The position numbers and the translations under genes are program-made. From NCBI GenBank assembly GCA_938034615.1, contig CALHLW010000005.1:1-32716 (forward strand): a stretch of DNA of 32,716 bases. The letters are read 5' to 3'. The DNA comes from an uncultured Neomegalonema sp. Lineage in GTDB: Bacteria > Pseudomonadota > Alphaproteobacteria > Rhodobacterales > Rhodobacteraceae. How positions within the stretch are numbered: position 1 is the stretch's first letter; each line of letters starts with the position of its first letter. The notes beneath the pieces are model-generated. The model was not told the DNA's origin. It searched no databases and worked only from the letters and a program-made list of their open reading frames with translations. This document shows positions 7,954 through 16,080 of the stretch, piece by piece.

Positions 7954-8783
7954 GCGAAGGTCTCCGCCAACATCCGCGACACCATTCCGACTGCCGCATC
8001 GATCCGGTATCCCGCACTGCCCCGCACATCGTCGATAGGATCGAGCGTCTCAGCGACATGCTTCGCAACGAGTGAGCAGGAGGGTGCTTCCGCCATGCCT
8101 ATGAGCGCGTCTTCCAGCTCCGTCAATCTCCGCGCCGTCGCACTGCACGATCCCACAGCGACCCGCGCGAACGTGATCCGCCCCTCTTCCATGACGAACC
8201 GCCCCGCGATCATGACGATGGAAATAACGAGGTGCTGACGCGCGCCCAGTTTGCGAAAATCGCCCCGCCCCGCCCCGCTTGCCGCTGGAACGAGGATCGC
8301 CGAAACGATCTCTCCCGTCTCCAGCGCCGTGCGACGAGGCCCGATCAGAAACTCCGCAAGAGACAACACCCGAGCCCCCCGCGCCGAAACCAGTTCCACC
8401 GATGCATCGAGCGTCAGCAACGGCGGCACACCATCCGCCGCAGGCGACGCATTGCACAGATTTCCCGCCAAAGTCCCCGCATTCTGGATCTGAACCGCCC
8501 CAACCTCTCGCGCCGCCAGTTTCAGCCCGTCAAAGGCGGCAGGTAAATCCGCACGCAAAACATCGGTCCATGTCGCCCGCGCCCCGATCCGCCACCGATC
8601 TGCCTCGCGCGCAATTCCGCGCAACCCGTCGATGCCATCGAGATCGAGCACTGGCCCCGCCAATGATTGTGCCTTCGTTGCCGGATACAGGTCCGTCCCC
8701 CCTGCAAGCACGGTACAGGGCGTCTCGGCCAGCAGAGCCATGGCATCATCAAGGTCGGTGGGGCGAAAATACTCGGAGGTCAT
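7950..8783 (-). CDS. FAD subunit of molybdenum hydroxylase
   Basis: A 277-residue FAD-binding subunit (CoxM/XdhB type) that passes electrons from the Fe-S clusters of the partner hydroxylase to an acceptor. FAD-contact motifs are AGGTDLYP (residues 27-34) and TLAGNLCNASPAAD (104-117); the CO-dehydrogenase flavoprotein C-terminal domain follows from about residue 175. I place the start at ATG 8783 (MTSEYFRPTDL), the usual family N-terminus; the open frame extends 50 codons further upstream but that stretch is Arg/Gly-rich with no family similarity. It is the first gene of the five-gene operon and ends in an ATGA overlap with the hydroxylase. A 56-base gap separates it from the DUF815 gene upstream. 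Confidence 0.92.
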   Translation of the reverse strand: MTSEYFRPTDLDDAMALLAETPCTVLAGGTDLYPATKAQSLAGPVLDLDGIDGLRGIAREADRWRIGARATWTDVLRADLPAAFDGLKLAAREVGAVQIQNAGTLAGNLCNASPAADGVPPLLTLDASVELVSARGARVLSLAEFLIGPRRTALETGEIVSAILVPAASGAGRGDFRKLGARQHLVISIVMIAGRFVMEEGRITFARVAVGSCSATARRLTELEDALIGMAEAPSCSLVAKHVAETLDPIDDVRGSAGYRIDAAVGMVSRMLAETFA

Positions 8784-8839
8784 CGACCGATCTTCAGTCC
8801 CGCCCCGCGCTTTTGTCAAACGCTCAGTCCTTCCCGCCG

Positions 8840-9706
8840 CTATCGCGTAAGCGCGATCCCTTTGCGCCCTGCAAGATCCTGCACGAATTGCCACGCCACA
8901 CGGCCCGAAACCGCCCCGCGCGTCTGCCGCCATTCGATGGCCTCGGCGCGCAGGTCGTCATCGGAAATCTCGATCCCGTAGGCATCGCAATACCCCCGGA
9001 TCATTCCGAGAAATTCGTTCTGGTCGCAGGGGTGAAAACCCAGCCACAGCCCGAAACGATCCGATAACGAGACCTTCTCTTCGGTCGCTTCCCCCGGATT
9101 GATCCCGACCCGTTGCTCGTTCTCGATCATGTCGCGGGGCATCAGGTGCCGCCGGTTCGAGGTCGCATAGAACAGCGCATTCGTCGGGCGGCCCTCGACC
9201 CCGCCATCGAGAGCAGCCTTGAGCGATTTGTAATGTGTATCGTCCCGGTCGAAGCTCAGATCGTCGCAGAACATCAGGACCCGCTTGTCCTCGGCCTGCC
9301 GCACGAGGGTGAGCAGTCGATGTAGCGTGGGAATATCGTCCCGCAGTACCTCGACCAGCAACAGCCGATGCCCCTCCGAATTGACCTGCGCATGGGCCGC
9401 CTTCACCAGAGATGACTTCCCCATCCCCCGCGCGCCCCAGAGCAACGCATTGTTCGCGGGAAGCCCTTGCGCAAACCGGCGCGTATTCTCAAGCAACGTG
9501 TCTCTCGACCGATCAATCCCCTGCAACAGGTCCAGATCGATCCGATTCACCTTGGCCACCGCCGTCAGCGCATCATGCGCGGGCATCTCACCCGGACGCC
9601 AGACATAGGCGTCGGCGGCATCGAAGTCGGGCGGTGAGGCAGGGGGCGGCGATATCCGCTCCAGTGCATCGGCAATGCGGGTCAGGGCGGGTTCATTGAG
9701 GTTCAC
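8840..9706 (-). CDS. DUF815 family P-loop ATPase
   Basis: A 288-residue AAA-like ATPase of the DUF815 family. The Walker A motif is GARGMGKSS (residues 91-99), Walker B is VLMFCDDLSF (143-152), and a sensor-like YATSNRRHL lies near residue 180. No membrane segment is seen. The function of the family is not established. The GTG start overlaps the tatC stop as GTGA, so it is translated as part of the tat operon; this linkage is common in related alphaproteobacteria as far as I recall. A role in protein export or quality control is only suggested by context. Confidence 0.87.
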   Translation of the reverse strand: MNLNEPALTRIADALERISPPPASPPDFDAADAYVWRPGEMPAHDALTAVAKVNRIDLDLLQGIDRSRDTLLENTRRFAQGLPANNALLWGARGMGKSSLVKAAHAQVNSEGHRLLLVEVLRDDIPTLHRLLTLVRQAEDKRVLMFCDDLSFDRDDTHYKSLKAALDGGVEGRPTNALFYATSNRRHLMPRDMIENEQRVGINPGEATEEKVSLSDRFGLWLGFHPCDQNEFLGMIRGYCDAYGIEISDDDLRAEAIEWRQTRGAVSGRVAWQFVQDLAGRKGIALTR

Positions 9707-10503
9707 AGGTCGTCCTCGTCATCCTCATCGTCGTCCAGACCTAAATCCTTGCGACGCTTCTTCTCAATACGCTCGATCCAGGCGACCAGATGAATCGAGA
9801 TTTCGTAGAGCAGATAGGTCGGCACCCCGAGCGCCAACTGGCTTATTGGATCGGGAGGCGTCAGGATCATCGCCATGAAGGCAATCCCCACGATGGCGTA
9901 TTTCCGCCATTCCTTCAGGCCATCCGACGTTACGATTCCGGCCTTGCCGAGTAGGGTCAGCAAGACAGGAAGTTGAAAGCTGACCCCAAAGGCGAACAAT
10001 AGCGTCTTGATGAAGTCAATGAACTGCCGAACCGAATAGGTCGTTTCGACCGCAATATTCTTTTCTGCTTCCGCAAAATTGATCAGCCAATCGAGGGCCA
10101 GCGGAATGACGATGAAATAAGCGAGGCTTGCGCCAAGGAAGAACAGGAACGGCGTCGCCATCAGGAACGGCAGGAAGGCCCCTTGCTCGTTCTTGTAGAG
10201 ACCGGGCGCAACAAAGCCCCAAATTTGGGCTGCTATAAAAGGAAAGGCGAGGAAGAAGGCACCCCACAGCGAGATATTGATAACCGTGAAGAACAATTCC
10301 TGCGGCGACAGGACCATGAGTTCCGCATCGGGTCGTATCCGCAAAAGGGGATACGACAGGAAATCCACGATCTCATTCCGAAAGATGATACAGATGACGA
10401 ACGCTATTGCCAGCGCAGCCATCGCTTTCATGAGCCGGTCGCGCAGTTCCGCCAGGTGCTCGATCAGGGGGGCCTTGGAGGCGTCGATATGGTCTTCGGT
10501 CAT
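9703..10503 (-). CDS. tatC: Twin-arginine translocase subunit TatC
   Basis: A 266-residue integral membrane protein that recognises twin-arginine signal peptides and forms the core of the Tat translocon, which exports folded, often cofactor-containing proteins. The conserved N-terminal HLAELRDRLMKA (about residues 16-27) precedes the first of six hydrophobic segments; the FPFIAAQIWGFVAPGLY stretch after the first periplasmic loop and the PPDP motif near the fifth segment are diagnostic. The C-terminus ends in an acidic tail (DDDEDDEDDL), likely cytoplasmic. It is preceded by tatB with a 13-base gap and followed by the DUF815 gene with a GTGA overlap. Confidence 0.97.
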   Translation of the reverse strand: MTEDHIDASKAPLIEHLAELRDRLMKAMAALAIAFVICIIFRNEIVDFLSYPLLRIRPDAELMVLSPQELFFTVINISLWGAFFLAFPFIAAQIWGFVAPGLYKNEQGAFLPFLMATPFLFFLGASLAYFIVIPLALDWLINFAEAEKNIAVETTYSVRQFIDFIKTLLFAFGVSFQLPVLLTLLGKAGIVTSDGLKEWRKYAIVGIAFMAMILTPPDPISQLALGVPTYLLYEISIHLVAWIERIEKKRRKDLGLDDDEDDEDDL

Positions 10504-10516
10504 GCTCCGGCCCTGT

Positions 10517-10960
10517 TCAACCGGATTTCGCGTCGGCGGTCCGGGACGTATCGTCTGTGGCTGCGAGCGGTTCCATAACCGGCTCCGCTTCAGCTTTGTC
10601 CTTTGACAAACTGAAACCCGATTCCTCGGCCCGCTCTTTCATCTCATCCGAAGAAAGCACAGGGTTTTTCTTCAGCTTGGCGGGTTTCTCGTCGTCATCG
10701 TCAAGATTCATCTTCTCGTTCAGCATGTCCGTCACCCCGGACTTGCCTTTGAGCAGCTTGCGAGCCTCCCGAAACTCATCCAGATCGGCTTCCCGCGCGG
10801 CATCGTTCATCGAGTCCTGAAATTGCCGGGCCAGCCCCTTTGCCTGCCCGACGAATTTTCCCACCGACCGCATCATGCGCGGCAAATCCTTCGGCCCGAT
10901 CACGATCAGGGCAAGGGCACCGACGACCAGAAGTTCCGGTAGACTGAAATTGCCGAACAT
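10517..10960 (-). CDS. tatB: Twin-arginine translocase subunit TatB
   Basis: A 147-residue subunit with one N-terminal membrane helix (LLVVGALALIVIGPKDLP, about residues 10-27) and the conserved Gly-Pro hinge, followed by an amphipathic helix (SVGKFVGQAKGLARQF) and a long charged tail. TatB partners TatC in signal-peptide binding. Compared with the adjacent TatA it is longer and has the IGPKDLP hinge typical of TatB. The start has AAGGA 6 bases upstream. It lies 24 bases after tatA in the same operon. Confidence 0.95.
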   Translation of the reverse strand: MFGNFSLPELLVVGALALIVIGPKDLPRMMRSVGKFVGQAKGLARQFQDSMNDAAREADLDEFREARKLLKGKSGVTDMLNEKMNLDDDDEKPAKLKKNPVLSSDEMKERAEESGFSLSKDKAEAEPVMEPLAATDDTSRTADAKSG

Positions 10961-10984
10961 GCGCGTCCTTCAGGGCGACGCGCT

Positions 10985-11239
10985 TTACGCGCTGTCGCGT
11001 TCCTTGCGGGGCGTAACGTCGATGGGTTCTGCGGGGCCGTCGGCTACCACATTATCCGATCCGACACGTTCGGCCTGCGCGGTATCGATCGCGTCATCGT
11101 CGTCGTCTTTCATGCCCTTTTTGAAGCTCTTGATGCCCTTCGCGACATCTCCCATCAGTTCGGAAATCTTTCCCCGACCGAACAGGAGCACCACGAGGAT
11201 GCCGACGATGGCGAGTTGCCAGATGCTGATGCCACCCAT
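10985..11239 (-). CDS. tatA: Twin-arginine translocase subunit TatA
   Basis: An 84-residue subunit that oligomerises to let folded Tat substrates cross the inner membrane. The N-terminal helix ([20 protein letters not shown]) is followed by the Phe-Gly hinge and the amphipathic helix ([18 protein letters not shown]), then an acidic DDDDD run. I chose ATG 11239 (MGGISIW) because a clear GGGAGG ribosome site precedes it and it matches the family N-terminus; the frame is open further upstream but that stretch is not Tat-like. First gene of tatABC-DUF815; a 130-base gap to the ABC gene upstream could carry its promoter, but I see no strong boxes. Confidence 0.96.
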   Translation of the reverse strand: MGGISIWQLAIVGILVVLLFGRGKISELMGDVAKGIKSFKKGMKDDDDDAIDTAQAERVGSDNVVADGPAEPIDVTPRKERDSA

Positions 11240-11369
11240 CGATGACCTCCCAAGTCCATAAATGACGCACGCAACCTCAAGGATCGCGCGCTGTCTCGCC
11301 AACACACATAGGGGCTTGAACCGTCGCGTTAAAGGGAAAACGCCAACTGCCCCGCAATCGCCCCAAACC

Positions 11370-12491
11370 TCAGAGGCTCTTCTCTTCGTCGCGCACATAG
11401 GGCGAGCGCACCTTGCTCTGCGCAGCACAGGGGAAAAGGTGGCACGATTCGCGTTTCAGCGAGAGCCAGACCCGCTCGCCCGCCGCCGGTGTAAACACTC
11501 CCGGCACCGTCGCGCGCAGCACCGATCCATCATGGTCCATGCTCACCTCGATCAGGCTTTCCGACCCCATGAACCGCGCCCGCTGTACGGTTCCGGGGGC
11601 CGCCACACCCGTCCGCGCACTCGATTCGGGCTTGCTTCCGTCATCCAGATCGATCCGCAGATGTTGCGGACGCACGATGATCTCGACATCCGCGTCGTCC
11701 ACCAGACCGGGGGTCAGGAATCGCCCGAACGGGGTATCAGTCTGCCGCGAGCGCACGAATCCATGAATCACATTCAGATCGCTGAAAAATGCCGCCGCCG
11801 CTCGGTCCTTCGGATTGTTATAGATATGATAGGGCGCACCGACCTGTTCGATCTTCCCGTCTCGCATCAAGGCGATCCGGTCGGCCATCCGCAGCGCCTC
11901 TTCCGGATCGTGCGTCACCAGCAGGACGGCGGCTTCCTCTTGCTTGAGAACTGACAGCGCCGCGTCGCGCACTTCGTCCCGCAGACGGTTGTCGAGGCCC
12001 GAGAACGGTTCATCCATCAGCATGACGCGCGGTTTCGGGGCTAATGCCCGCGCCAGGGCGACCCGCTGTTGTTCCCCGCCTGACAATTCATGCGGATACT
12101 TATCCGCATGATCGCCCATTTCGACCCGTTCGAGATACTCGCGTGCGATCCGCTTGCGTTCACTCCGGCCATGGCTGTTCAGCCCAAAGGCGACGTTATC
12201 CAGTACCCGCAGATGCGGAAACAACGCAAAATCCTGAAACATAAGGCCAATAGAGCGTTTTTCAGGAGGTTCGTGCCGCTCCGCATCCGACACCGCCTCG
12301 CCATCGATCAGTACACGACCGCCAGACTGCCGCTCGACCCCCGCCGCGATCCGCAACGTCGTCGATTTACCGCAGCCCGAAGGCCCCAGCAGACACACGA
12401 CTTCCCCCGGCGCGATGTCGAGCGAAACGTCCCGCACAGCGAGCGTCTTTCCGTAACTCTTCACCAATCCATCAAGCGCAAGGCGTGTCAT
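11370..12491 (-). CDS. ABC transporter ATP-binding protein, FbpC-like
   Basis: A 373-residue ATPase of the iron(III)/spermidine/molybdate import class. The Walker A is GPSGCGKST (36-44), the Q-loop lies in FQDFALFPH (about 85-93), the signature is LSGGEQQ (136-142), Walker B is VMLMDEP (156-162) and the switch His is 194. The C-terminal third (about 240-373) is a TOBE-type regulatory/substrate domain. Import of ferric iron or a similar ion is the usual annotation for this subfamily, but no permease or periplasmic binding protein is in the window, so it must act with subunits encoded elsewhere or serve several permeases. Upstream on the minus strand lies rlmE, 82 bases away. Confidence 0.88.
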   Translation of the reverse strand: MTRLALDGLVKSYGKTLAVRDVSLDIAPGEVVCLLGPSGCGKSTTLRIAAGVERQSGGRVLIDGEAVSDAERHEPPEKRSIGLMFQDFALFPHLRVLDNVAFGLNSHGRSERKRIAREYLERVEMGDHADKYPHELSGGEQQRVALARALAPKPRVMLMDEPFSGLDNRLRDEVRDAALSVLKQEEAAVLLVTHDPEEALRMADRIALMRDGKIEQVGAPYHIYNNPKDRAAAAFFSDLNVIHGFVRSRQTDTPFGRFLTPGLVDDADVEIIVRPQHLRIDLDDGSKPESSARTGVAAPGTVQRARFMGSESLIEVSMDHDGSVLRATVPGVFTPAAGERVWLSLKRESCHLFPCAAQSKVRSPYVRDEEKSL

Positions 12492-12573
12492 GAAGCCACT
12501 TTTTCGCGTTTAGCCGAGTGTTTCTCTCGGAATTACCTAAGTCAGTGCGCGCAACCTTGCAAGAAAGTTACCG

Positions 12574-13293
12574 CTACCGCGCGCTTTCGCCCCGGAAGCC
12601 CTGCGCGACGAGATAGATCTCCGCACTGTCGCTCCGGCTTGCGCCCGGCTTGAAATGCCGCACATTGCTGAAATTGCGCTTGAGCGTGGTCAGCAGTTCT
12701 GCATCCGCGCCCCCGCGCAGCACTTTTGCCACGAAGACCCCACCTTCGTTCAGCGTCTCCTGCGCGAACATCGCGGCGGCTTCGCACAGCGCAATGATGC
12801 GGATATGATCCGTCTGTCGGTGCCCGGTGGAGGACGCGGCCATGTCGGACAGGATCACGTCGGCAGGGCCGTTCAGTACATCCTTTACCTTCTCGTCAGC
12901 GCCCTCGTCCATGAAGTCGAGATGCATCAGGGTTGCGCCCGCAATCGGTTCGACCTCCTGCAAGTCCACGCCCAGAACATACCCTTGCGCCCGACCATTC
13001 TTGCCCGTCGAGTTCACCCGCTCTGCAGCGATCTGGCACCATCCCCCCGGCGCACAACCCAGATCGACCACTCGCTTTCCGGGAGTCAGGAACCGAAACT
13101 TGTCGTCGATTTCCATCAGCTTGTAGATGGCACGGGATCGCCTGTTCTCCGCGTTTGCCCGCTTGACGTAAGGATCGTTAAGTTGCCGCTCCAACCACAG
13201 CTTCGAAGACAGTTTACGCCCCTTCGCCGTCTTGACCTTCTCGTGCAGATGGCGTTGGCCACGCCCGGAATCGCCCTTCACCGGTTTCTTCAT
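12574..13293 (-). CDS. rlmE: 23S rRNA (uridine-2'-O-)-methyltransferase RlmE
   Basis: A 239-residue SAM-dependent methyltransferase of the FtsJ/RrmJ family that methylates the ribose of the A-loop uridine (U2552 in E. coli numbering) in 23S rRNA during 50S assembly. The SAM motif is [10 protein letters not shown] (76-85). The catalytic K-D-K-E set fits Lys58, Asp150, Lys190 and Glu225. The basic N-terminal 30 residues probably bind RNA. I chose ATG 13293, which overlaps the upstream phosphatase stop as ATGA; the open frame continues upstream inside that gene but is not homologous. It is translationally coupled to ppx/gppA. Confidence 0.96.
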   Translation of the reverse strand: MKKPVKGDSGRGQRHLHEKVKTAKGRKLSSKLWLERQLNDPYVKRANAENRRSRAIYKLMEIDDKFRFLTPGKRVVDLGCAPGGWCQIAAERVNSTGKNGRAQGYVLGVDLQEVEPIAGATLMHLDFMDEGADEKVKDVLNGPADVILSDMAASSTGHRQTDHIRIIALCEAAAMFAQETLNEGGVFVAKVLRGGADAELLTTLKRNFSNVRHFKPGASRSDSAEIYLVAQGFRGESAR

Positions 13294-14495
13294 GTCGCCA
13301 CAGATGCCCGCTGCAGCGCATCCTCCCGGTTCATCAGGCCATAGAGCAAACCTTCGCGCAGGCCCCTGTCTGCCACGCGCAGCTTTTCCGTCGGCCAGTA
13401 ATGCAGGATCGCGCTCAGGATCGATGCTCCCGAAATCACAAGTTCCGAGCGGTCGTCTCCGATGCAGGGGATCGTGGACCGCTGGAGTTGATCCATCGTC
13501 AGCAGGTTGTCGATCAGGGCCGAAAGGTCCAGCGTTCGCATCCACAGCCCATCGACCATCGAGCGGTTATATCGGGGCAGGTCCAAATGCACCCCGGCAA
13601 GTGTCGTCACCGTTCCCGACGTGCCGAGTAATTGCATCCGCAGCAAACGATCTTCCGTCGCTCCGGCTCCAGTGGATGCGAACGGCGCGATCAGCGACTT
13701 GGTGAAATCGCGCATCCCGTCGAATCGCTCGCGTTCGTTCGTGACGGTCTTGAACCGTTCCGCCAGCGTGACCACGCCAACCGGTAATGAGGTCCAATGC
13801 GCGTTCTGCGATAATGTCTTTATATCCAGTTCCAACCGCGCTTCGTCAACGCCCTCTGTCTGGACCCCCAGCAGGATATCGCGCCGTCGCGATTTCGGCA
13901 TTTCGCTGAGGTCGATCCAGACGAGTTCTGTGCTGCCTCCGCCGATATCGAAGACCAGTAGACACTCGCGTCGCGTATCGAACAGCGGCGCACATCCTGC
14001 AACGGCAAGACGCGCCTCTTCTCCCGCACCGATCACGTCGAGCGTCAGCCCTGTCTCGCGTCGAACGCGCTCCACAAATTCCGCACCGTTATCGGCTCTG
14101 CGACAGGCTTCGGTCGCGATGGCACGCGCACGGGTCACGCCGCGCCGTGTCATCTTCTCGGCGCAGACATGCAGTGCTTCGATGGCGCGGCTCATCGCAG
14201 CTTCGTTGAGGCGATTGGTATGGTCCACGCCTTCGCCAAGCCTCACGACACGCGAAAAAGCATCGAGCACACGAAAGCTGTCCCCATCCGGGCGGGCGAT
14301 CAAAAGACGACAATTGTTGGTGCCAAGATCGAGTGCCGCGAAGATATGATCGAAACGCCCCCCCCGTCGTCGGGGCGGTCGTCGTTCTCTCTTCTTTTGC
14401 TCTGGCCCGTTGGTTTCCAACGGGGTGCCCAAACCCGGCGCGTGCCCGTGAACGGGCGACGGCAACCCAGGCGGTCCGTCGCGCGGTGGCGCCAC
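13290..14495 (-). CDS. Ppx/GppA family phosphatase
   Basis: A 401-residue member of the exopolyphosphatase / guanosine pentaphosphate phosphatase family, which hydrolyses polyphosphate or pppGpp. The actin-like fold phosphate-1 motif is [16 protein letters not shown] (about 52-67), phosphate-2 is [11 protein letters not shown] (181-191), and [12 protein letters not shown] is further on. Which of the two substrates it prefers cannot be told from sequence. The start is GTG at 14495 with AAGGGA 8 bases upstream; the first ~45 residues are Pro/Arg-rich and probably disordered, so a later start is possible. An eight-G run (plus-strand C run at 14359-14366) lies in this N-terminal part. Coupled to rlmE downstream by ATGA. 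Confidence 0.9.
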   Translation of the reverse strand: MAPPRDGPPGLPSPVHGHAPGLGTPLETNGPEQKKRERRPPRRRGGRFDHIFAALDLGTNNCRLLIARPDGDSFRVLDAFSRVVRLGEGVDHTNRLNEAAMSRAIEALHVCAEKMTRRGVTRARAIATEACRRADNGAEFVERVRRETGLTLDVIGAGEEARLAVAGCAPLFDTRRECLLVFDIGGGSTELVWIDLSEMPKSRRRDILLGVQTEGVDEARLELDIKTLSQNAHWTSLPVGVVTLAERFKTVTNERERFDGMRDFTKSLIAPFASTGAGATEDRLLRMQLLGTSGTVTTLAGVHLDLPRYNRSMVDGLWMRTLDLSALIDNLLTMDQLQRSTIPCIGDDRSELVISGASILSAILHYWPTEKLRVADRGLREGLLYGLMNREDALQRASVAT

Positions 14496-14642
14496 AGCTC
14501 ATCCCTTCGAGATGCAACGGCGCGCGTCAGTCGCAGCGGACCTCGCGCAGCCATCACAATTCCAGTCAAACGGGCACTGTAAAGTAGCAGTACCCTATCT
14601 CGTTGGAATCAACCTATCAGGAGTTCGCGAAGGGTCAAAGCA

Positions 14643-15572
14643 TCATGCGCTGATCGACTCGAGGATATCACTCTCGCTCTGGTCGATCCCGCCGCCATCG
14701 ACCGGATTCGACGGATCGAGCCCGAGCGCCTGACAGGTGCCAAGGGTCAGCGTCGCATCATTGAGGGTGTAAAAGTGGAAGGCGCGAACACCTTCGTCCC
14801 GCAACTCATCGCATTGTCCGGCGCAGACGGCGAGGGCTAATTCCTTGGTCGCGCCTCGTTCCTTCGCCTTCGCGAATCGATCCGCTAACCGATCAGGGAT
14901 CGACGCACCGCAGCGTTTTGCGAAATTAGCCATCTTGTCGAAATCGCGGATTGGCATGATCCCCGGTACCACAGGCACATCGATCCCGGCTTTGCGAACC
15001 GCATCGACATACCGCAGGAACACCTCGTTATCGAAGAAGAACTGAGTAAGGATTGCATCCGCGCCCGCGTCTACCTTGCACTTGAGGTGCTCGATATCCG
15101 CCGCCTGCCCTTGCGAATCGGGATGCGGTTCAGGATAGCCCGCCACCGCGATTCGCATCCGGGTTTCCTGGCGTAGCGCCATCACGAGGTCGGCGGTCGA
15201 CGCAAAGCCGCTCTCATGCGACACGAAAGCGCCACCGGCACCGTTATCCCCATCTCCACGCAGGGCAACGGTCCACCGTGCCCCTGCCGTTTCACATGCC
15301 CGTGCCACCTCGATCACGTCATTCTGAGATGCGCCTGCACAGGTCAGGTGCCCGGCCACAGGTACGTCGATTCGGTCACTACGCAACGTCTGGATAGTGT
15401 TGACCGTCCGTCCTTGGCTCGATCCGTTCGCGCCATAAGTCACGGAGAAGAAGCGCGGCTTCAGCGGAGCGAGAGCGCGAACGCACCGTCGCAGCCCTGC
15501 ATCGCTCATCTCGTCCTTCGCAGGAAACAACTCGAAGGACAGTGCGATGCGATCTGAAGAGGACGTGGTCAT
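14643..15572 (-). CDS. metF: 5,10-methylenetetrahydrofolate reductase
   Basis: A 309-residue FAD enzyme that reduces 5,10-methylene-THF to 5-methyl-THF, the methyl donor for methionine synthase. The N-terminal SFELFPAK motif holds the catalytic Glu (residue 14), and the TIM-barrel segments SVTYGANGS, GHLTCAGAS, ALRGD, GYPEPH and TQFFFD are all present in order. I chose ATG 15572 (MTTSSSDRIALSF), with GGAG 9 bases upstream, over ATG 15605, which has no ribosome site and lies within an inverted repeat. Divergent from the one-carbon gene set on the plus strand; a 20-base dyad at 15604-15623 sits 31 bases before its start and is shared with the homocysteine methyltransferase gene. Confidence 0.95.
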   Translation of the reverse strand: MTTSSSDRIALSFELFPAKDEMSDAGLRRCVRALAPLKPRFFSVTYGANGSSQGRTVNTIQTLRSDRIDVPVAGHLTCAGASQNDVIEVARACETAGARWTVALRGDGDNGAGGAFVSHESGFASTADLVMALRQETRMRIAVAGYPEPHPDSQGQAADIEHLKCKVDAGADAILTQFFFDNEVFLRYVDAVRKAGIDVPVVPGIMPIRDFDKMANFAKRCGASIPDRLADRFAKAKERGATKELALAVCAGQCDELRDEGVRAFHFYTLNDATLTLGTCQALGLDPSNPVDGGGIDQSESDILESISA

Positions 15573-15603
15573 GACAGCAATCTCCGTTGAGGTTGAAAGA
15601 ACC

Positions 15604-15623
15604 ATATCAAGATTTCTTTATGT
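15604..15623. promoter_or_regulatory. Candidate methionine-cycle operator upstream of metF
   Basis: ATATCAAGATTTCTTTATGT is an imperfect dyad with 9-base arms (7 of 9 symmetric) around a central TT. It matches, at 15 of 20 positions with the same centre, the dyad at 20205-20224 before the homocysteine methyltransferase gene. Both lie 20-55 bases upstream of a start codon. ArsR-family regulators of the methionine/SAM cycle use dyads of this general kind in proteobacteria; the regulator is not encoded nearby. Confidence 0.6.
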
Positions 15624-15745
15624 GTAAATACATTTTTGTGCTAAGGCTATCTCCATTGTCGTAATTTAGATGCGCGAAGTCGTAGCTGATGCATTCGTTT
15701 GGATGTGCGAGCGATATGCGGAATGCAGGATCGGGAGAGATTGAG

Positions 15746-16051
15746 ATGCCGCAGGTTACAGTCGTTTACTGGCGCGACATGCCCGCCCAGGTCATCGTGA
15801 AAGCCGGTCGTAAGACCGCCAAGCGGCAACTGCCCGAACGGTTCGAGCAAGCCATCGACCGCGCCGCAATGAAGACCGGGGCGGCCAGTACCGACGACTA
15901 CCTCGCCGAATGGCGACGCGGTGAACCTTACGCCATTGAAGGCGACGATCTGGAAGCTCTGGTTGCTGCCGAGGCGACCAGAATAGAAACTGAATACGAT
16001 CACGATACGCTCAAAGCTCTGATCGAGTCGGGCGGTAATACTCCAACCTGA
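15746..16051 (+). CDS. PF13769 'virulence factor' family small protein
   Basis: A 101-residue soluble protein beginning MPQVTVVYWRDMPAQVIVK and containing KTAKRQLPERFEQAIDRAAM. It belongs to a small family labelled 'virulence factor' in databases, but nothing here suggests virulence. The start is ATG 15746 with GGGAGAGA 5 bases upstream; an in-frame ATG at 15689 lacks such a site. It is the first gene of a plus-strand set with an MTHFR-like protein (29 bases on) and the pterin-binding part of methionine synthase, and is divergent from metF. The neighbourhood points to folate one-carbon or corrinoid metabolism; its precise role is unknown. Confidence 0.83.
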   Translation: MPQVTVVYWRDMPAQVIVKAGRKTAKRQLPERFEQAIDRAAMKTGAASTDDYLAEWRRGEPYAIEGDDLEALVAAEATRIETEYDHDTLKALIESGGNTPT

Positions 16052-16080
16052 TGCGAACCCTCTTTTCAGGAGCGACCATA

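Noticed and set aside
2364-8783. Calling the operon a nicotinate catabolic cluster
   Set aside because: Only the first-step type enzymes are present; the later nicotinate-pathway enzymes are missing from the window, so the substrate cannot be named.
15746-16051. Reading the 'virulence factor' family name as a sign of pathogenicity
   Set aside because: The name is a database label; the neighbourhood is one-carbon metabolism and no virulence genes are seen.
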